Assembly: GCF_003464085.1 (NCBI RefSeq)
Contig: NZ_QSDR01000045.1
Location: 1 to 28,480 of the forward strand
DNA from: Clostridium sp. AM58-1XD
Lineage (GTDB): Bacteria > Bacillota > Clostridia > Lachnospirales > Lachnospiraceae
Length of the DNA: 28,480 nucleotides
Reading direction: 5' to 3'
The first letter of the stretch is position 1. Each line of letters starts with the position of its first letter. Both the position numbers and the translations under genes were made by a program. Positions 14,257 through 23,035 of the stretch are shown piece after piece. Below the pieces are notes generated by a model. That model was given only the letters and a program-made list of their open reading frames with translations. It was not told the DNA's origin and searched no databases.

Positions 14257-15618
14257 GTGAAAGAACGGGCGTTTGTCAGAAATGATATTGAATTGGAGCG
14301 TGATGTACAAAAGGAGCTGAACGATTGGAAAAACAAGAGACATCATACCGTGCTTCAGGTGGAAGGCCCAAGACAGGTTGGAAAAACTCATGAAATAAGA
14401 AAGTTTGCATATGAAAATTACCAGCAAGTCGTTTACGTTAACCTGGTAAGGGATGAGTATGGTTTTGAAGATTTACTTGCAGAAGATCAATTTATGGAAA
14501 TATACTGTAAGAAAGCTGGGCTGGGGGAATTTATTAATAATGAAAACACAGTCTTAATCATTGACGAAATACAGGAGAGCAAAGAGGTATATAATGCAAT
14601 ACGTGATCTGCGGGAACGGTGTTCATGCGATATTATTGTGAGCGGCAGTTATCTGGCCCGGACGGTAAATTCAAAGGATTTCTTCTTGCCCGCGGGAATT
14701 GCATACCTTAAAATGTTTCCGTTGTCATTTAGGGAATTCTGCCGTGCCCAGGGGCTGGAAGAAATTTTGGAAACTCTAAGTCCATATGGAATGTCTCCCA
14801 AGGAAGATTATGATAAGTTAGAGCAGGCTTTTCAGATATTCAGAAAGATCGGAGGCTATCCGCAGGTGGTAACTACCTATCTGAGGACGAGGAACACTTT
14901 AGACTGTATGGACGTCTTAGGTGATTTAGTGCGTACATTCACGGCAGAATCCAGTCGCTTTTTTTCCAACAGCACGGCACTGAGTATATTTAACGAAGTA
15001 TACCGGGCTGTTATGGTTCAAATGGCAGAGGAAAAGAAAGGATCAGGAAAGTCATTACTGGAATTTATAACTAACTTTGTTAAGGATTCTGTAAAAGAGC
15101 CAGTTAGCAGTAATGAGGTCAGGGCGGCATCCAGCTGGCTTCTGTATTCCGGAATTATTGGGTATTGTGATCTTTATAATAATGGAGATGTGACGGATGT
15201 AATCAGTAACCGCCGTGCATATTTTGCAGATACAGGGATTGCCAGCTATATTTTTGATATGGTGACAGTACCTAAGGATGCAGTTGAAGTTCTGCTGACA
15301 GAGACATTTGCGTATAGCGAACTGAACCGTCTGTACCAGGCGCCTGTGGGTAGGAGAATAGTGAGAGGGGATAAGCCCTGTTTTTCTACCTGTGGTGATT
15401 ATGAACTGGATTTTGTGGTAGTAGATCATGATGATATTAAGATCGGGATTGAAGTAAAGAGCAGTAATAATAAAGCAAAATCTTTGGAATTTTATAAGGA
15501 TAGAGGAATGATCGATAAGGGATTCAAGGCAGCCCCCATAGTGGGTGGACATGGGGAGAGGTTCGATACAATCCCGATTTATTTAGTAGGGGCGGGATTT
15601 CCGTATGATAGAAAGTAA
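14257..15618 (+). CDS. AAA_14 / DUF4143 ATP-binding protein, copy 1
   Basis: A 453-aa intact protein with an N-terminal AAA_14 ATPase and a C-terminal DUF4143 domain. Walker A is GPRQVGKT (37-44) and Walker B is VLIIDEIQES (about 94-103). The middle has FPLSFREFCRAQGL and GGYPQVV, both family hallmarks. The C-terminal region has a PD-(D/E)XK-like core, YELDFVVVD followed by IGIEVKSS. The family is abundant in gut bacteria and archaea; the true role is uncertain, with nuclease or toxin-like ideas suggested by the fold only. The start is GTG, with AGGTGGAG immediately upstream. It is paralogous to the gene at 18465, and the two flank a DUF1703 gene. Confidence 0.9.
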   Translation: MKERAFVRNDIELERDVQKELNDWKNKRHHTVLQVEGPRQVGKTHEIRKFAYENYQQVVYVNLVRDEYGFEDLLAEDQFMEIYCKKAGLGEFINNENTVLIIDEIQESKEVYNAIRDLRERCSCDIIVSGSYLARTVNSKDFFLPAGIAYLKMFPLSFREFCRAQGLEEILETLSPYGMSPKEDYDKLEQAFQIFRKIGGYPQVVTTYLRTRNTLDCMDVLGDLVRTFTAESSRFFSNSTALSIFNEVYRAVMVQMAEEKKGSGKSLLEFITNFVKDSVKEPVSSNEVRAASSWLLYSGIIGYCDLYNNGDVTDVISNRRAYFADTGIASYIFDMVTVPKDAVEVLLTETFAYSELNRLYQAPVGRRIVRGDKPCFSTCGDYELDFVVVDHDDIKIGIEVKSSNNKAKSLEFYKDRGMIDKGFKAAPIVGGHGERFDTIPIYLVGAGFPYDRK

Positions 15619-15684
15619 AAAACGTTAAATATAAGCACAAATATACAATGTTATAGAATATAGAAAGTTTGATAATTAAGATTA

Positions 15685-15723
15685 AAAAGGTATTATCGCA
15701 TGAAGTGTGTGGTAATGCCTTTT
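15685..15723 (+). promoter_or_regulatory. Conserved stem-loop before the zinc-ribbon gene, copy 1
   Basis: AAAAGGTATTATC (15685-15697) pairs with GGTAATGCCTTTT (15711-15723) over 13 bp with two G-U pairs. The loop is GCATGAAGTGTGT. The 3' side runs into a T tract and then ATGGAGG, the ribosome binding site of the next gene. It could terminate transcripts from the upstream gene or attenuate this one. The copy at 17961 keeps the stem by paired base changes. Confidence 0.65.
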
Positions 15724-15738
15724 TTAATGGAGGTTTGC

Positions 15739-16134
15739 ATGGATTTTATTGAAAAGCAGATAAAAATACTTAATAGAAAGATAACGATCAGGATTACTAT
15801 GCTGGAAAAAAGTATAGAGGATCTTAAAATTCGGCAGAGAGAAGATGAATTTGTTTATGGAGTTGGAGGAGCATATAGGAGAAAAGAAAATGCCATTATT
15901 AAAAGGGAAAAGGAAATTAATGAGCTGTGCGAGTTCGTAAAACAGATTAAGAAACCAGTCATTGCCAACGAGATTATATTTTCGTCCCTTTATTGTAAAG
16001 AGTGCCATAATGAAATATTGACGGAAGGCAGAATGAAGGAGGACTGGCATGAGTGTCCGGTGTGCCGGAAGATGATTTATGGAAGAGCGAATAAAAAGGC
16101 AGTTGGGATTGTAAGTGAAAGGTATTTGGAATGA
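15739..16134 (+). CDS. Coiled-coil zinc-ribbon protein, 131 aa
   Basis: Residues 1-85 are helical and charged with heptad character (IEKQIKILNRKI, MLEKSIEDLKIRQREDEF, KREKEINELCEFVKQI), indicating a coiled coil. A C-terminal zinc ribbon follows with CKEC and CPVC. I know no family name. The ATG at 15739 follows GGAGGTTTGC; the longer frame from 15700 begins inside the hairpin. It sits between an AAA_14/DUF4143 gene and a DUF1703 gene, and a decayed second copy lies in the same relation to the next ATPase, which suggests it travels with these genes. Confidence 0.75.
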   Translation: MDFIEKQIKILNRKITIRITMLEKSIEDLKIRQREDEFVYGVGGAYRRKENAIIKREKEINELCEFVKQIKKPVIANEIIFSSLYCKECHNEILTEGRMKEDWHECPVCRKMIYGRANKKAVGIVSERYLE

Positions 16135-16286
16135 TGTTTATAAAATCTGGCTTTGTTGATAAAGCGGTTATGCAGTAGAATTGTATGATTGTATGCTGAA
16201 TTGTACAAGAAGATATCTGTGTAAAGCCGTTTGGGAATATGATATGATGGTAACAGGCAGAGAAAGAGAGAAAGAAGGCTGAAAAT

Positions 16287-17923
16287 ATGGAAGGAAGAAA
16301 AACGTTACCCATTGGAACCGACGATTTCCGGAAACTGCGTGAAAATAATGCCTATTACGTGGATAAAACACTGATGATAAAGGATTTCCTTGAAATGCGG
16401 GACGAGGTGGCGCTGGTCGCCAGGCCCAGACGATTCGGGAAGACGCTCAACATGACGATGCTTCGTGAGTTTTTCGACATTACAAAGGACAGCCGGGAAC
16501 TTTTTGAGGGTCTGGCAATAATGGAGACGGAGTATGCGGATCAGATCAATTCCCGTCCGGTTATTTATTTCACCTTCAAAGACTGCAAAGGCGCAACCGC
16601 TGATGAGCTGATGTTTCTTGTAAAACGGAATCTGTATCAGGAATATTTACAGTATGAGAAGTTGCTAAGGGATAAAGTAGATAAGGATTCCTTTGAAACA
16701 AGGGATTTTTATGCAATGATAGATGTTTTGAGAAATTCCCAGGCAAACTATGGACAGTATTCTTTTTCGATTCAGCTTTTGACACAATTTGTAAAGAACG
16801 GCTATGGAATTGCACCTATTCTATTGATTGACGAGTACGATCAGCCAATTATGAGTAGTTATGAATATGGTTATCATGAAAAACTGGGCCAATTCTTTTC
16901 AAATCTTTACGGAAGCGCGATGAAGGGGAATTCTGCCTTGGGACAGGCGCTTCTTACAGGAGTTCAGCGGGTGGCAAAAGAGAGTATTTTTTCGCAGTTT
17001 AATAATGCCAGGGTATACACAGTGCTGCATAAGACATATGCACCGTATTTTGGCTTGACTGCGGAAGAAACCGAGAAGCTTTTAGCTGACTACAGTTTGA
17101 AACTGGATGAGAAAGTGCGTAAAAAATATGACGGGTATCGATTTGGGGACATTGAAATGTATAATCCTTGGTCGATCTTAAATTATGCTGATTTAGGCAG
17201 CTTAGATAATTACTGGATTAATACATCTTCTAATTATCTGGTAAAAAAGGCGCTGCAGACAGCAGACCGACGTTTTTGGGAAAAGTTTGAACAGTTGATT
17301 GCGGGAAAAGAAATTGCGGTATGGATTACACTGGAACTTCGTATATTGAAAGGGATAGCAATTACAGCCTGTGGGGACTTCTGGTGAATTCCGGCTATTT
17401 GACTGCTCTGAGGCGGGTGGATGAAAACACTGCGGTGGTGAAGATTCCTAATGACGAGGTTATGTCAGAGTTCCAAATGCTGATTGCTGAGATATCCGGT
17501 ATTGATGGCCTGGACTTAAAGCAGATGATGTCCTGTCTGCTAAATAAGGACATGAAACTTTTTCTTGAATTGTACCAGGAGATTGTGCTTTCCTGTACCA
17601 GCTATATGGATGCCAGAGAAAATGCCTATCACATGTTGTTCTTTGGTATGTGCATTACCCTTCGAGGTTCCTATAGGGTAACCAGTAACCTGGAAACCGG
17701 TTATGGCCGAAGTGATATTACACTACAGTCTTTGTCTCCGAAGAATATCAACGTCATTGTGGAATTTAAGCAGGGAGAGGATATTGCGCAGTTAAAAGAA
17801 CAGGCGTTGCAACAGATACTGGACAATCAGTATTATACAGGTTTGTCCGGCGAAGTTTTATGTGTGGGAATCGCCCATAATAAAAAACACTGCGAGATGA
17901 CTTATAAGGTGATAAATATATAG
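16287..17923 (+). CDS. AAA-ATPase-like / DUF1703 (PD-(D/E)XK) protein, frameshifted
   Basis: The N-terminal AAA-ATPase-like domain (PF09820 type) begins MEGRKTLPIGTDDFRKLREN, followed by YYVDKTLMIKDFL and the P-loop ARPRRFGKT (45-53). Walker B is LLIDEYDQP (about 180). The C-terminal part holds a PD-(D/E)XK nuclease-like domain (PF08011 type) with GRSDITLQ and VIVEFKQGED. The first frame ends at 17387 in an unrelated tail after AVWIT. The proper continuation TSYIERDSNYSLWGLLVNSGY is read in another frame from about 17336 to 17923. One missing A near 17331-17336 explains the break, and the rejoined protein is about 545 aa, normal for the family. The role of the family is unknown. GAAGG stands about 10 bases before the ATG. 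Confidence 0.87.
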
Positions 17924-17960
17924 TGTTATAGTATATTAGGAAGATTAATAATTAAGATTA

Positions 17961-17999
17961 AAATGGCGTTACCGCATGGAGTGTGTGGTAACGCCATTT
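17961..17999 (+). promoter_or_regulatory. Conserved stem-loop before the zinc-ribbon pseudogene, copy 2
   Basis: AAATGGCGTTACC (17961-17973) pairs perfectly over 13 bp with GGTAACGCCATTT (17987-17999), with loop GCATGGAGTGTGT and a following T tract. Compared with copy 1, two positions changed on both sides while pairing was kept, and the loop differs at one base. Confidence 0.7.
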
Positions 18000-18015
18000 T
18001 TTAATGGAGGTTCGT

Positions 18016-18323
18016 ATGGATTTTATTGAAAAACAGATAAAAATACTTAATAGAAAGATAAAGGCCAGGATTACTATGCTGGAAAAAAGTATAGAGGATC
18101 TTAAAATTCGGCAGAGAGAAGATGAATTTGTTTATGGAGTTGGAGGAGGGTGAGTTCGTAAAACAGATTAAGAAACCGGTCATTGCCAACGAGATTATAT
18201 TTTCGACCCTTTATTGTAAAGAGAAAGGAGGACTGGCATGAGTGTCCGATGTGCAGGAAGATGATTTATGGAAGAGCGAATAAAAGGGCAGTTGGGATCG
18301 TAAGCGAAAGGTATTTGGAGTGA
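18016..18323 (+). pseudogene. Decayed copy of the coiled-coil zinc-ribbon gene
   Basis: It starts with the same ribosome binding site and the same residues as the gene at 15739. A net 56-base deletion after GVGG brings a stop at 18151-18153 (45 residues). A second deletion of about 32 bases removes part of the first CxxC pair. The stop equivalent to that of copy 1 is still visible at 18321-18323. Unlike the single-base breaks elsewhere, these deletions are large and must be real. Confidence 0.85.
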
Positions 18324-18388
18324 TATTTATAAAAACTGGCTTTGTCGATAAATCGGTTATGCAGTAGAATTGTGTGATTATATTATAA

Positions 18389-18417
18389 TTGCTTACGATT
18401 TCAAAAAATGGTATGAT
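18389..18417 (+). promoter_or_regulatory. Promoter of the second DUF4143 ATPase gene
   Basis: TTGCTT (18389-18394) and TATGAT (18412-18417) are 17 bases apart and about 48 bases before the start codon. The -35 is only a partial match. A similar TATGATGG lies before the DUF1703 gene, after copy 1 of the duplication. Confidence 0.45.
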
Positions 18418-18464
18418 GGAATACAAAGAGATGTTTGACTTGGATTGCAAAGGTGGTGACTAGA

Positions 18465-19825
18465 ATGGAATTAAAGAGAGATATTTATGATAAACTTTTG
18501 GAGTGGAAAAAAAGAAATTCTCACAAAGTGTTGGAATTGGAAGGCGCGCGTCAGGTTGGGAAAACTTTTATTTTAAACCAGTTTTCCAGGGAATATGAAT
18601 CATATATCTATATTAATATGATCGGGACTACCGGCCAGCGCTTTTTACGTTGTCTGGAAACCGCTTCCAGCTGGGAGCCTGGACAGATCCCGGTTGAAAA
18701 ACCTGTTCACAAGGCATTTGAGTTGTATGATCCTAATTTTGTTGATGATGAAGGACTTTTGGTCGTGATAGATGAAATCCAGGATTCCCCGGTGGTTTAT
18801 AGTAAAATCCGGGAGTTTTCCAGAGACTTTAATTGCCATTTTATAGTGACTGGCAGCTATCTTGGAAAAACAAGGGAGAAGGAGTATTTTTTATCTGCGG
18901 GAGATGTGGAATCTCTGACAATGACTTCTTTAACTTTTCCGGAGTTTTTGGATGCGTTTCAATTGAGAGCGTTGTATGAGCGTATAGATCTGTTTGGCAG
19001 TTCCAGCCATGAAGATTATGATAAGCTGAAGAGGTATTTTGATGTTTATCTGCATATTGGGGGATATCCAGAGGTTGTACTGACATATTTGCAAACAGGT
19101 GATATGAATGCCAGCGCGGATATAATTGAAAACCTTGTGGCTGTTTTTATAAAAGAATCGACCAGGTATTTTGATAATCCATTAGAAACAGCCACGTTTG
19201 ATAAAGTATTTTCTTCTATTGCGGCAATGATGCTGAAAGAGAAGAAGGGGACTAAGGATTTAATTACTGACTTAACGAGCATTATATTCAAAGAGGAAAG
19301 CGGGAAAATAGCTAAGAGGACAGTCAATTATGCAATCAGCTGGCTTTATCTGTCCCATCAGATTGGATACTGCAGTAAAAGCGTGGACTGTGATAACTTA
19401 AATATTGTCGAGAACTGCCGATATTATTTTATGGATTTAGGAATTGCAAATAGATTTCTTGCTTTGACTGGTACTGCTCAGGAGACAATAGACGGGTGTC
19501 TATGTGAGAACTTTGTGTATTTAAACTTGATTGACAGAATTAAGCGCCGGGAAATCGCAGGACAGGTTCCATGGTTCGGGACAGACGAGAAAACCAGCGG
19601 GGAATTGGATTTTTATGTGAGGAGCCGTCTGGACCATAAGAATTATGGACTTGAAGTGAAACGAGGGAATGAAATCGCGGTAACGGCGAATGGGCTGCTG
19701 GAGAAGGGGAAACTGGATTATGTGTATATCTGAAGGATACTTATGGAGGGATTAATGGTAGAAAGTACGCTGTTCCATTGTATTTGGCGGGGAGGATTGG
19801 GTTTGGATTAGGGGATATTGGATAG
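18465..19825 (+). CDS. AAA_14 / DUF4143 ATP-binding protein, copy 2, frameshifted near the end
   Basis: A paralogue of the gene at 14257, with Walker A GARQVGKT (27-34) and Walker B LLVVIDEIQDSP (about 95-106). GGYPEVV and the C-terminal GELDFYVRS and YGLEVKRG match the DUF4143 nuclease-like core. The open frame stops at 19733, but the family's usual end (LKDTYGGINGRKYAVPLYLA, then GRIGFG) continues in another frame to a stop at 19825. One missing T at about 19730-19732 accounts for this, and the full protein is about 453 aa, the same as copy 1. The ATG at 18465 follows AGGTGGT; the frame from 18435 has no better site. It has its own promoter and is followed by two hairpins. Confidence 0.87.
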
Positions 19826-20138
19826 TATATAATATGTTTGTGTGTGAATGATGGCTGTCCTTTTGTGGGCAGCCAATTTGTATGTTATTGGTTGAATTTG
19901 ATATGAGCCGGAATGGGATTAAGCATCGGAATGTGAGAGATTTTTTGATGGAGAAAGGAATGGGATTAGGAGAATAAGAGTTTCCTGCTAGGGATAAATC
20001 AGCAGGGAGCTTTATTTTTTGTCGAGATCATGTAAAGTTAAACACCAACGATCCTTCAAACAAATATATTTAGTATCTTATTTTTTCTAAAAAATAGATC
20101 GGAAGCTAATCGAAATAACTATATATCTGTTTATCACA
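19826..20138. other. Intergenic region with two hairpins and an AT-rich palindrome
   Basis: No supported gene. GGCTGTCC/GGGCAGCC forms a hairpin near 19853-19875. A stronger terminator is at 19979-20020. TATTTTTT-CT-AAAAAATA (20079-20096) is an AT-rich palindrome upstream of the promoter of the next operon and could be an operator. A 31-codon frame near 19882-19976 has no ribosome binding site and no recognisable content. This gap separates the ATPase cluster from the sulfur-modification operon. Confidence 0.5.
19979..20020 (+). terminator. Rho-independent terminator upstream of the Ssp-like operon
   Basis: AGTTTCCTGCT (19979-19989) pairs with AGCAGGGAGCT (20001-20011) over 11 bp including G-U pairs, followed by TTATTTTTT. 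It insulates the operon that follows. Confidence 0.75.
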
Positions 20139-20158
20139 TTGAGATCTTATGGTATAAT
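20130..20158 (+). promoter_or_regulatory. Promoter of the Ssp-like operon
   Basis: A clear -10 TATAAT at 20153-20158 is preceded, 17 bases earlier, by a weak -35 TTTATC. A weak -35 beside a palindrome fits a regulated promoter. The first gene encodes a DNA-binding protein, so autoregulation is likely. Confidence 0.45.
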
Positions 20159-20204
20159 GAAAGCGATACGTTTGTTCGATATTATGTGCTTGGAGGGAAA
20201 TGTA

Positions 20205-20420
20205 GTGCCAATTAGATGCAACTTATCTACATTAATGGGTAAGAACAGATATAAAATACAGGATGTTTGTGAGAAAACGGGTTTAGCCAGAGGGACGGTT
20301 TCAAACTTATATCATGATAAAATGCAGCGTATTGATTATGACACATTAGAAAAGTTATGTAAATTATTTGACTGTCAGGCAAATAGCATACTAGAATTTT
20401 ATTTAGAAGACGAGGAATAG
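20205..20420 (+). CDS. Small XRE-family regulator of the Ssp-like operon
   Basis: A 71-aa Cro/C1-type helix-turn-helix protein (PF13443-like). The recognition region reads YKIQDVCEKTGLARGTVSNL, then DYDTLEKLCKLFDCQ and a short acidic tail. The GTG start at 20205 follows GGAGGG by 8 bases; the longer frame from 20139 includes promoter sequence and is rejected. The stop is one base before the next ATG, so it is the first gene of the operon. Such small regulators precede many modification and restriction loci, where they delay or limit expression. It is a good candidate for control of the downstream genes. Confidence 0.85.
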   Translation: MPIRCNLSTLMGKNRYKIQDVCEKTGLARGTVSNLYHDKMQRIDYDTLEKLCKLFDCQANSILEFYLEDEE

Positions 20421-20421
20421 A

Positions 20422-22148
20422 ATGATTCAATATTTTTGTAACGATTGTAACGTACCTATGGAAACATCAGAGTGTAGTATTTGCAAAAAACGGACGGAGC
20501 TATCATCTACGGTGTATTGGTGTGATAAATGTAATGTTCCTATTTATTGGGATATATGTCCCTGCTGTGGAGAAAAGGGGCGTTATGTGTCTACAGATAT
20601 AAGGCCGGTGTTTCCCAAGGAAAGCTTATTAATTGGGATTATTTTGGATGAAGGGAATCCACTTGCATTACAGGAATCTTCTGTTTGGAATGGAAGTGGA
20701 TCTTATATTATAGATGGAAAGAAGATATCTATATCTGCGACTAAATTAAATAGTTTACCGTTAGAAGAAATTATAAAAATCAAAAGGCAGTATGATTTGT
20801 ATGTAGATCAAATCGATATGAACTTTTTTGATAAGGTGAAAAGGAAGTTTGTAGAGATTAACAAGGTTCGATATGATGAAATAAATGACGAAGGTATTCG
20901 ATATATTAGAAGTTTCTTAGATAAATACTCAATTGATGAAATGTTTGTATCATTCAGTGGCGGCAAGGACTCAACCGTGGTTTCACACTTGGTAACAAAG
21001 GCACTGGGCTCTCGCAAGATATTACATATTTTTGGAGACACAACGTTAGAACATGATTTGACTTACGAGTATAAAAAAAGATTTCTTAAAAATGAAGAAA
21101 CTGTAGGAATACCAATGATTTCAGCTAGAAACAACGAAAAAAACTTTGAAGAGTTATGTGAAGTTGTGGGACCGCCTAGCCGGGTAATGCGATGGTGCTG
21201 TACTGTTTTTAAGACGGGCGCGATTACAAGAAAAATATCAGCAGCCTTTAAAAATAAGACCAACATATTGACCTTCTATGGTATTCGTAGAAGCGAATCT
21301 GCAAGCAGAGATAAATATGACCGGGAAAGCGATAGTCCCAAAATAGCCAAACAAACCGTAGTTTCCCCAATTATTGATTGGATTGATTTTGATGTATGGC
21401 TTTATTTACTGACGGAAGGGATTGACTTTAATGAAGCATATGACTAGGTTATTCCCGAGTTGGTTGTTGGTGTTGTCCCAATAATGGAAGTTGGTCTGAA
21501 TTTTTGGCTAAAGTTCATATGTATGATAAGTATTATAAGTGGAGAGAATTGCTGATTAATTTTGCAGTTCAAACTGATAAAATAGAGCCTGAGAAGTATG
21601 TCGATGAAGGAAGCTGGAAGGCAAGACAAGGTGGAAATGGATTGGAAATGGCACAAAAGTCCGTTATTTCTTTTGAGCCATGTGCGACAGAAGATAGTGC
21701 ATTTAACTATGATTTACAGAAACCTATTTCTGAGGAATTATATGAATTATTTAAGCCATTTGGTTATATAAACAAAGAATTAGGCAATAAGCGTCTTGGT
21801 GAAGTCTATATATTAGATAAAACGGGGCGTGTAGTCATGATTTTACAAGGAAGAATCGGTACTACGAAATTAAAAGTAACCTTAAAGAAAATAAACATAG
21901 CAGGCGCCCGTTCACTGCAGGTTGCGGAAAAAAGAATTCAATGCCAGATAACAAAATATCAGATGTGTATGAGCTGTAGGGCCTGTGAGGGCGTATGTAA
22001 ACATACAGCAATATCTGTTAAAGATTTACCTGACGGGACTACAGAATATAAAATTGATGATGAGAAATGTGTGCGTTGTGGAGAGTGCGTAGGCCATTTT
22101 GACGCAGGGTGCTATATGAGAAAAGTTTTAGGAATAAAGCGAGGTTAA
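20422..22148 (+). CDS. sspD: SspD/DndC-like PAPS-reductase-family protein with zinc ribbons and ferredoxin domain, frameshifted
   Basis: A sulfur-transfer enzyme of the PAPS-reductase/ATP-pyrophosphatase family, expected to activate DNA or a carrier for sulfur insertion. Two N-terminal zinc ribbons (C6-x2-C9 with C18-x2-C21; C34-x2-C37 with C46-x2-C49) are followed by the PP-loop FVSFSGGKDSTVVSH (SGGKDS at 179-184) and RWCCTVFK (Cys 259, 260). Then come FYGIRRSESASR and, after the frame break, GYSRVGCWCCPNN, Cys positions expected to bind a 4Fe-4S cluster. The C-terminus has a two-cluster ferredoxin motif (CMSCRACEGVC and CVRCGEC). The first frame stops at 21447; one missing C (TAT-CGA-CTA-GGT) near 21441 restores a protein of about 575 aa. 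The naming rests on gene context and the family; other PAPS-reductase-like enzymes share this core. Confidence 0.82.
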
Positions 22149-22150
22149 CC

Positions 22151-23026
22151 ATGGTAGAAGGAAAGGTTCTATATAGAATATCAGGACACGAAAAGTTTGC
22201 ATTACGTGAGGGCTGGATCAGTAAAGGAGTATTAGCAATAGAAAATAATCCGAGGATTTTTTTGCAGCCAGATGCGCCGGAGACACTTGGAGTTGGAAGT
22301 AATATGGTAAAATCAATGAGGTATTGGCTAAAAGCGTTTGACCTTATTGAAGAGCGGGCGGGAATTGGTGCAGAACTAAAGCCTCTAGCTAAATGTATTA
22401 AGGCACATGATTTTTATTGTCAGGATATGTTTACTTTATGGCTTTTACATTCTCGCTTAGTAAAAAATATAAATTATGCGACTTCATATTACATGCTATT
22501 TAATAATTTAGAAGTTGAAGATAATACGAAAGAGCAAGTAGAGCATGCGCTAATTTATGAATTAGAAAAGTATGCAGGTGCAACAATAAAGAAACATACG
22601 GCTAAAGATGATGTGACAGTAGTGCTTCAGATGTATAGCAAAGAACGGTCAGAAGATTATGATCCCGAAGATAAAAATGTTAGTCCATTGACTAGTTTAG
22701 GTTTATTAATGCAGTCCAAAGGAAAATATACAAAAAAGCAGCCGGATTTGTCAAAACTAAGTGAGTGGGTGATCTTATATGAATTGGCAGATACTTTTGA
22801 AAAGATAAATAGTGATAGTGTAAGCATTGATGCATTGTATAATGGAAAAAATGCAATCGGTAATATATATAATCTAACAAGAGTAGCACTTAATGATTAT
22901 TTAGATAGAATTTCAAATATGTCGTATATTAAGGTGGACCGTACGGCAGGTTTGGATATGGTATATAGGTTGTTTTCTGAGAGTGCCGATGAGATAATTG
23001 AAAAATACTATGAAGGACATAGATAA
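22151..23026 (+). CDS. sspB: DUF4007 protein (SspB-like nickase)
   Basis: A 291-aa DUF4007 protein. The hallmark N-terminus reads YRISGHEKFALREGWISKG, followed by the conserved ETLGVGSNMVKSMRYWLKAF. The rest is helical, with LTSLGLLMQSKGKYTK and a C-terminal winged-helix-like region (IYNLTRVALNDYLDRI). In the SspABCD phosphorothioation system the DUF4007 protein SspB is the DNA-nicking subunit; that link is established knowledge of the family, not shown by this sequence. The ATG at 22151 is two bases after the SspD-like stop, with GAGG upstream; the longer frame from 22109 overlaps the previous gene. The gene is intact. Confidence 0.85.
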   Translation: MVEGKVLYRISGHEKFALREGWISKGVLAIENNPRIFLQPDAPETLGVGSNMVKSMRYWLKAFDLIEERAGIGAELKPLAKCIKAHDFYCQDMFTLWLLHSRLVKNINYATSYYMLFNNLEVEDNTKEQVEHALIYELEKYAGATIKKHTAKDDVTVVLQMYSKERSEDYDPEDKNVSPLTSLGLLMQSKGKYTKKQPDLSKLSEWVILYELADTFEKINSDSVSIDALYNGKNAIGNIYNLTRVALNDYLDRISNMSYIKVDRTAGLDMVYRLFSESADEIIEKYYEGHR

Positions 23027-23035
23027 GGTGAAGAA

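Larger units (their letters stand above)
15649..16190 (+). repeat. Duplicated segment, copy 1
   Basis: The segment 15649-16190 matches 17924-18379 nearly throughout. It starts at TGTTATAG, runs through the hairpin, the zinc-ribbon gene and the downstream CTGGCTTTG and CGGTTATGCAGTAGAATTG, and ends at TGATT. The second copy is shorter because of two internal deletions. The duplication includes regulatory sequence on both sides of the gene. Confidence 0.85.
17924..18379 (+). repeat. Duplicated segment, copy 2 (with deletions)
   Basis: Second copy of 15649-16190. It keeps the leader, hairpin, ribosome binding site and downstream CTGGCTTTG and GGTTATGCAGTAGAATTG, but lacks about 56 and about 32 bases within the gene. 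It ends near 18379, just before the promoter of the second DUF4143 gene. Confidence 0.85.

Noticed and set aside
14076..14285. A 69-codon frame between the DUF5688 and DUF4143 genes
   Set aside because: Its start lies inside a GC-rich hairpin, there is no ribosome binding site, and a good promoter for the next gene runs through it.
19882..19976. A 31-codon frame (MLLVEFDMSRNGIKHRN...) in the gap after the second DUF4143 gene
   Set aside because: No ribosome binding site, no recognisable content, and it falls between two hairpins.
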